Shown: one piece after another, positions 60,934-64,000 of the stretch
Layout: every line of letters begins with the position of its first letter
How positions within the stretch are numbered: position 1 is the first letter of the stretch
NCBI RefSeq assembly: GCF_001659605.2
Contig: NC_035161.2
Span: 39,637,956 to 39,701,955 of the forward strand
Length of the DNA stretch: 64,000 bases
DNA from: Manihot esculenta
Lineage: Eukaryota; Streptophyta; Magnoliopsida; Malpighiales; Euphorbiaceae
Direction of reading: 5' to 3'
The notes under the pieces: model-generated
Databases searched by the model: none
Seen by the model: the letters and a program-made list of their open reading frames with translations, nothing else
Told to the model about the DNA's origin: nothing
Program-made: the position numbers and the translations under genes

Positions 60934-63672
60934 ATGAGCTGCTTTGGCTGTTGTGAAGAAGATGACATGCATAAAGCCGTTGACAGTGGAGGCCCGTACC
61001 CTGTTAAAAGTTCAGCAGGTATCTTCTATTGAAACTGGACAGGTTTCGTAAAGACTGATATATTTGAGTAAGCAATTTAATAATATCTATGATCACCCCA
61101 CTGAAATTAATTTGCTGGATGACAACCAATTTTCTTGGTGTTGAGATGGTGAAGCTTAAACTCATCACTGCACATTTATAATTTACTTAAATGCCTTCTG
61201 CAACAATTTTCATGTTTTGTTGATAATTTTGTTTCTATGTTTCTGTTATATATGCTATTGGTGTAATTGAATTTGATTTTGCCTAGCAGGAAACGTAGGA
61301 GGTTACCATGCCTCAGAAAAAGCACCTAAGGGTGCTCAGGCTGTTAAAGTCCAGCCTATTGAAGTCCCTTCTGTTTCAGTGGATGAACTAAGAGAAGTTA
61401 CTGATAACTTTGGGACAAATTCTCTGATTGGAGAGGGCTCATATGGAAGAGTATATTATGGGGTTCTTAAAAGTGGGCAGGCAACAGCAATAAAAAAATT
61501 AGATGCTAGCAAACAGCCTGATGATGAGTTCTTAGCCCAGGCATGATTCAAAATGGAAAATTGCTATATCTGCCACTTAATTTATTTGTAATTTTTCTTG
61601 TTTACTTATTTTTTTTTTCACTTTTTGCTTGCTTCACAGGTTTCAATGGCGTCAAGGCTTAAGCATGAAAATTTCGTACAATTGCTTGGTTATTGTGTTG
61701 ATGGAGGTTCCCGCATACTTGCATATGAATTTGCATCAAATGGATCTCTTCATGATATTCTTCATGGTATTTCAGATCTTGCCTCGTTGTTTCAATATAC
61801 AGTGAATGTTCAATGCTCTGTTTAACTGCATATGACATGTTGTGGTTGCAATTCATTGCAACTTATAGTCTTACCTTAAGAGAAAAGGAAATCCAGTTCA
61901 ATCTCTTAGCCTATTGCTTGTATGGAATTTTGAGATACATCAAAACACTTGTGGGTAAACATGTACATGGTAGCTATGGGACAGATAAGTTCACTAATGC
62001 TTGGATGAAATTGCAATGATCTTTTACTTATTTATTTTGGGCCAGTTTCATAAAATTTTTTGGTTCATAAAGAATTTGTGTGTTTAATATTTCAATTATC
62101 AATTATTATTGCAGGAAGGAAAGGTGTTAAAGGGGCACAACCTGGTCCTGTTCTTTCATGGCAGCAGCGTGTGAAAATTGCTGTTGGGGCTGCAAAAGGA
62201 CTTGAGTACTTGCATGAAAAGGCTGATCCTCATATCATTCATCGTGATATTAAGTCCAGCAATGTTCTGATTTTTGATGATGATGTTGCAAAGGTTGGGG
62301 ATTTTGATTTGTCAAATCAAGCTCCTGATATGGCAGCACGTCTTCATTCCACTCGTGTTCTAGGAACTTTTGGTTATCATGCTCCTGAGTAAGTTAATGA
62401 TGAGCTTCATGTTTACTGATGTAGAACAAGCAATGAGAAAGGAAGACAAAATGCGGCAAAAGAACCAGCTGTCTGATCATGTAATTTTATTGTCAATTCA
62501 ATGGACAACAACCTGATGCTGCGGAGTCTAAAAAAAAGGAAAATAGAAAACTCTAACCCTGGAAAGAAAATAAATTAATAAAAAAAATTTAATTTGTTTC
62601 TAGAATAACTAGTTCTGAATCTTTGATTGGCAGTCATGCATATTGCTAAATTCATATAATATCTATGTTTGTGCACACCAAATACTGTTCTGAGTTCTGA
62701 CTGTTGCAGAAACTGCAGTTATGAGGTTTGAGGGACTCATCTACCTCTGGATTGAATATTTTTCACTTCGATCCAATGATTTTGTGTTGTCTTACTATTC
62801 AGAATTTTAAACTGTGTAGTACTCGTTTGATTGCTGATTTTTTTTTCAGAAAAATAACTTTGTTACTTTACCTGCCTGGCTATCAAATTGAGCATAAGCT
62901 TAAATCTCTGGTATATCCTCAAACTTGAATGTCTTGAAGTGAGATTGATTGCCTAGAGCATTTGTCTATTTGATTTGGCAGATATGCAATGACTGGACAA
63001 TTAAATGCAAAAAGTGATGTATACAGTTTTGGTGTCATCTTGCTTGAGCTTCTGACTGGGAGAAAACCCGTTGACCATACGTTACCACGCGGACAGCAGA
63101 GTCTAGTGACATGGGTACTAGTCTCTCTTTAACTTCTCATGACTAGTTTTGTTTTCAATTTTTTGCTATGTAGGGAGTGTTTCTTTCCTCTGATCACCAA
63201 CTGATACCCGAGTTTTGGAATGTGTTAGGCTACACCAAGACTTAGTGAAGATAAGGTAAGGCAGTGTGTTGATGCAAGACTTCAAGGAGATTACCCACCC
63301 AAGGCAGTTGCAAAGGTTTGAGCTTACTTCTTTAAAATATTTTTTTTGATCATTGAAAGGAAAAAATTCTCTTCTTTTAGTTTATTTTAAATTATCACAT
63401 CTTGAAAACTAGTGCGACCTTTATTTACTAAAAGATGTTAAAGGTTACAAGCAAGCCATATGTTTGCCATGTGATTTATGTGGCCTTACTGAGTTCAAGA
63501 TGGCTTTTAAGTTTTAAACGTTTCTTCATCTTCACTACAGATGGCTGCTGTCGCTGCCTTGTGTGTGCAATATGAAGCAGACTTCCGCCCAAACATGAGC
63601 ATTGTAGTTAAAGCTCTACAGCCCCTCTTAAATGCCCGGCCAGGACCTGCTGGTGAAACACCAAGCACATGA
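60934..63672 (+). CDS. PTI1: PTI1-like receptor-like cytoplasmic kinase, seven exons, 362 aa
   Basis: Ser/Thr kinase of RLCK family VIII. Exons: 60934-61018, 61290-61540, 61640-61766, 62115-62388, 62982-63114, 63229-63315, 63541-63672; frame closes at TGA. N-terminus [10 protein letters not shown] has clustered Cys for likely palmitoylation, as known for PTI1 proteins. Visible kinase motifs: IGEGSYGRV (75-83), Lys97 in [15 protein letters not shown] (197-206), then [10 protein letters not shown] at 217-226 in place of [37 protein letters not shown] and DFRPNMS. DFD is normal for PTI1 kinases. Members act in immune, oxidative-stress (OXI1) and pollen/root-hair signalling. Intron 2 (61541-61639) has a GC donor; the other introns are GT-AG. 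Confidence 0.95.
61541..61639 (+). other. GC-AG intron in the PTI1-like gene
   Basis: The exon ends GCCCAG and the intron begins GCATGA; the acceptor is CTTCACAG. No GT donor near this point keeps the frame: the reading frame meets TGA six bases into the intron, and family homology requires Gln-Val across the junction ([15 protein letters not shown]). Confidence 0.85.
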
Positions 63673-64000
63673 TTTTCTCTCTCTAACTTCCTCCTCTCCT
63701 CTCTCTCTCTCTCTTCCCCGACATGTGTGCATGCTCAAGTGCGCATCCGTGCAAGTACCAGAGGCATAAATTAGAGCTGTTATAGAAATTGATAGTTTGC
63801 TATGTATTTCATTTGTTCATAACGCTTGAGGCTGTTGTCAGAATCATATTCCTGCTGCTGCTTTTTTTTCCCCTTATTTTTTTATTTTCATTTTTGAAAA
63901 ATCCTTGTTCATCTTTAGTAGATGAATAGCTTTGGGTCATTTATCTCTTATAAATGTGAATGATCGATGATTTCCTCAACCACCCTCTTAAGGTTATGAA
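63673..64000 (+). other. 3' UTR of the PTI1-like gene and window end
   Basis: Contains a (CT)n tract at 63688-63713 just after the stop codon. No further gene is seen. Confidence 0.5.

Overview
This is nuclear DNA of a flowering plant, almost certainly a eudicot. Split genes with GT-AG introns, long AT-rich intergenic DNA, plant-specific families (SBP/SPL transcription factor, X8 callose-binding protein, PTI1-like kinase, clade-i ATG8) and plant LTR, LINE, TRIM and CACTA-type repeats all point that way. The type of long LTR seen here makes me suspect Euphorbiaceae (cassava or a relative), but that is recall and not proven by the sequence.

Layout. 1.8-4.9 kb: a four-exon PP2C phosphatase (+) with a compact ABRE/CGCG-box promoter. 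7.4-8.3 kb: a short-chain dehydrogenase (+). 9.0 kb: a frameshifted RNase H scrap. 9.5-11.3 kb: an eight-exon multipass membrane protein (+). 13.0-13.5 kb: intronless ubiquitin-eS31 (RPS27A) (-) with telo-box and site II promoter motifs. 14.1-18.1 kb: a LINE endonuclease relic and a small LTR element that carries a nested TRIM-like piece. 19.2-21.2 kb: an intronless TolB-like beta-propeller protein (+). 22.4-26.5 kb: a five-exon ATG8 (-) with an LTR in intron 2. 27-36.5 kb: a gene-poor stretch with broken small ORFs, an 86-bp tandem array, a TA microsatellite and a MITE-like repeat. 36.9-39.3 kb: S-adenosylmethionine synthetase (+) with a 1-kb leader intron. 40.2-40.9 kb: a four-exon X8 protein (-). 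42.2-48.2 kb: an eleven-exon SPL1/SPL12-type transcription factor (-) with a probable solo LTR in intron 9. 51.1-52.5 kb: a 1.4-kb CACTA-type non-autonomous transposon with a 3-bp target duplication. 53-58.9 kb: LINE relics, one split by a 2.3-kb solo LTR with a perfect 5-bp target duplication. 60.9-63.7 kb: a PTI1-like kinase (+) with a GC-AG intron.

The genes are ordinary single-copy housekeeping, signalling and regulatory genes with no sign of a shared pathway or cluster. The non-gene content is mostly a record of nested transposition. I did not find a convincing new biological system. The best leads are the well-bounded CACTA-type and solo-LTR insertions, LTRs inside introns of ATG8 and SPL, the conserved-looking GC-AG intron, and two small ORFs near 27.6 and 28.6 kb that are each interrupted by a single stop.

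Exon boundaries were placed by hand from splice signals, reading-frame continuity and family homology. All the multi-exon genes described here close in frame, which supports the models, but no transcript evidence was available.
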